Positions 63,401 through 64,000 of a DNA stretch of 64,000 bases are shown in pieces. How positions within the stretch are numbered: position 1 is the first letter of the stretch; each line of letters opens with the position of its first letter. The stretch spans positions 391,282 to 455,281 of the forward strand of contig NZ_LN648873.1 in the NCBI RefSeq assembly GCF_000826185.2. The letters run 5' to 3'. The notes under the pieces are model-generated. The model did no database searches. It saw only the letters and a list, made by a program, of their open reading frames with translations, and was not told the origin of the DNA. The position numbers were made by a program, and so were the translations under genes. Origin of the DNA: Microbacterium gorillae (GTDB taxonomy: Bacteria > Actinomycetota > Actinomycetes > Actinomycetales > Microbacteriaceae).

Positions 63401-64000
63401 TCGCATGGTCAACACCGCGAAGAGCACCCTGACCGAACCGCTCGCAGACGGCGGGACACGCACGCTGGTGACCGCCACGACGTTCGACGGGACCTACGGA
63501 TACTCGCTAACAGTGTCCACCCAACCATCGGACGCGGCGGCCACTTGTACGACGACGAGTTATGCAACCGCGAACACCACAGCCTGGGTACTCGGGCTCC
63601 CGTCTGAAGAAAAGACGGTGACGAAGGCTTGCGCTGACGTTGCCACCGCGTCCTACCCGGATGATCTCGTCAGCGATGTGAAGACGAACTACGACGGAGC
63701 GGCTTGGGGAGCCGCAGCGACGCGCGGCCTTCCTACCCAAACTCAGCAGGTGGACCGCTACGACGGCGCGACTGCGCACTGGGCGACCACTGGAAAGAAG
63801 AGCTACGACGCTCTTGGGCGCGTGGTCAAAGTCACCGATGGACTAGGGCGCGCGTCCACGACGGCCTACACGCCGGCAACGACTCAACCAGCGACCAAGA
63901 CAGTCGCGAAGAACAGCGCACCGTTCTCATTTGCCACGACAACGAACCTCGACCCGACCACCGGTCAAGCAACTTCTGTCGTCGATCCGAATGGGGCAAC
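60483..64000 (+). CDS. RHS-repeat secreted protein, N-terminal part (3' end outside window)
   Basis: An open frame from ATG 60483 to the window edge, 1,172 codons with no stop. A signal peptide (~1-35, hydrophobic AAATLALVVPVGVVG) is followed by an acidic region, a Pro/Ser/Thr-rich linker (~140-230) and, from ~330, the conserved head of actinobacterial Rhs proteins: GTGSYSATPLKSASSWDVSE, VGLNYNSQSVDG, VGEGWALG. The first YD repeats appear near the edge (YDALGRVVKVTDGLGR, then STTAY). In this class the repeats form a shell enclosing a C-terminal toxin, with an immunity gene after it; neither is visible here. It is paired with the gene 12 nt upstream. Confidence 0.85.
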   Translation, partial: MTNVKAVSRWCLTAAATLALVVPVGVVGQGAQAQQSAEAPLVDVPVFADPVPGELEGQAEQFDIGPAAENDAIPLPTAVETVPEVDLVLSTSDEVPAVTTEGPKESTPATTSGEWQPLGDSGIALAVTDQTALTDRKSEDAGSDPGPSPAPTPTGPYPSPHPSATALSATPDSPTASPPPTQSPAASETPTPDVSETPLPTPAPTESATPNPSPNPTPTKPEETPDAAGDELAIVAAVLDAGAAEEAGGEGVLIPLTSEADEPAPVAVSVPDEILIGMYGADFSHRVRWVQVPEGTDSADIAETSLPVASASTDAATVLTPVVSSETTLLMAVAAADSGNGTGSYSATPLKSASSWDVSEQTGAFSWTYEMAVPTAGAGPTPQVGLNYNSQSVDGLTGSTNNQPSVVGEGWALGATGFIERSYVSCALDDGASGAVKTSGDLCWRSDNATVSMAGHSGALIKDKTSGKWKLESDDGSRFEQLVGTAAGCGVNGTESNDCWRMTTTDGTQYFFGLNRLPGWVAGNEVTNSTWTVPVYGNDTGEPCHASTFAASSCMQAWRWNLDYVVDVHGNAQTLYYTAESNKYAKGGSGATSYQRGGVLSRIDYGLRNDAILTADAAGYRVLFTYDPNGRCNDTTGAKCTASSLATATKPTTPSAYPDVPWDQYCTAASCSASQIAPTFFTNASLTKVQTQAKVSGAYKTVDTWSLGHSYPAPGDGMSAALWLTKVQRVGTAAGQAAVTEPATEFTGTTKQNRVWAIDGLAPLDKWRLSSIKTSLGAVISVNYKAQQCTVEQAAAIIAAPETNTRWCFPEWWIPAGLEPKKDLFHKYPVTSVTVNPKTGGPLSKTMVTQYKYGTPKWRYNDSPLLVGNKATWNVFAGVGSVEVREGNTSASSSQKVTKTWYYQGMYGDRANAAGGTKTDVVSGTATVKDYRYFAGMVYRQQVELGVGGSVVSNVVNGLWASSVTADDGTRTARMVNTAKSTLTEPLADGGTRTLVTATTFDGTYGYSLTVSTQPSDAAATCTTTSYATANTTAWVLGLPSEEKTVTKACADVATASYPDDLVSDVKTNYDGAAWGAAATRGLPTQTQQVDRYDGATAHWATTGKKSYDALGRVVKVTDGLGRASTTAYTPATTQPATKTVAKNSAPFSFATTTNLDPTTGQATSVVDPNGA

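Overview
The window looks like the chromosome of a high-GC actinobacterium, most likely Microbacterium or a close Microbacteriaceae relative. The basis is protein content and gene order: aroB/aroQ-efp-nusB, a pyrR-to-rsmB block with a type 2 pyrF and an mIHF-guanylate kinase fusion, hisE-hisG beside rpe, an HGxxPAAW protein before trpCBA, lgt then gltBD-pyk, and two DUF222-HNH genes. Many genes also show a TANNNT box 6-7 nt before the start codon, as expected for leaderless actinobacterial transcripts. The genus is an inference; no rRNA or tRNA gene was seen.

Layout. 1-4593: end of aroB, a convergent GrpB-family gene, a VOC-fold protein, then aroQ, efp, nusB and a YdcF-like membrane protein. 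4711-11682: a giant secreted protein with 11 DUF11-type repeats and a duplicated LPTTG sorting signal that is frame-shifted at the duplication. 11838-16480: an isoprenylcysteine methyltransferase-like protein, an MBL-fold protein with a C-terminal Rieske domain, and a second-class UvrA. 16600-18735: DUF222-HNH cassette 1. 18905-35017: a long co-directional block with pyrimidine synthesis (pyrR-pyrB-pyrC-membrane protein-carA-carB-pyrF), gmk, rpoZ, metK, priA, fmt, rsmB and rpe. 35037-40899: hisE-hisG-hisF-hisI, two small membrane proteins and trpC-trpB-trpA. 41024-43120: DUF222-HNH cassette 2, with a one-base frameshift. 43275-51872: lgt, gltB, gltD, pyk. 51920-56955: a Ca2+/H+ antiporter, an acyl-CoA ligase and a GTPase. 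57104-64000: a LuxR-type remnant, then a secreted DNRLRE/LamG-like protein and the start of an RHS-repeat protein that runs off the window. This last part reads visibly less GC-rich.

How the genes work together. Most of the window is housekeeping. The pyr genes overlap by 1-4 nt and probably form one mRNA, with a PyrR-binding RNA motif just before the pyrR ribosome-binding site. hisE-hisG-hisF-hisI and the trp genes form another tightly coupled run. gltB and gltD encode the two subunits of glutamate synthase.

The most unusual structure is the pair of DUF222-HNH cassettes. In each, the gene is bracketed by two copies of a ~250-300 bp repeat in opposite orientation. The four arms share the same short blocks in the same order, including GGCTTAAGAC and a REP-like block resembling GAGCGAGCGCCAGCGAGAC. 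Each gene starts from an identical leaderless promoter. One cassette lies between trpA and lgt, the other between uvrA and pyrR. This looks like a mobile or recombination-prone unit, although no mobility has been shown.
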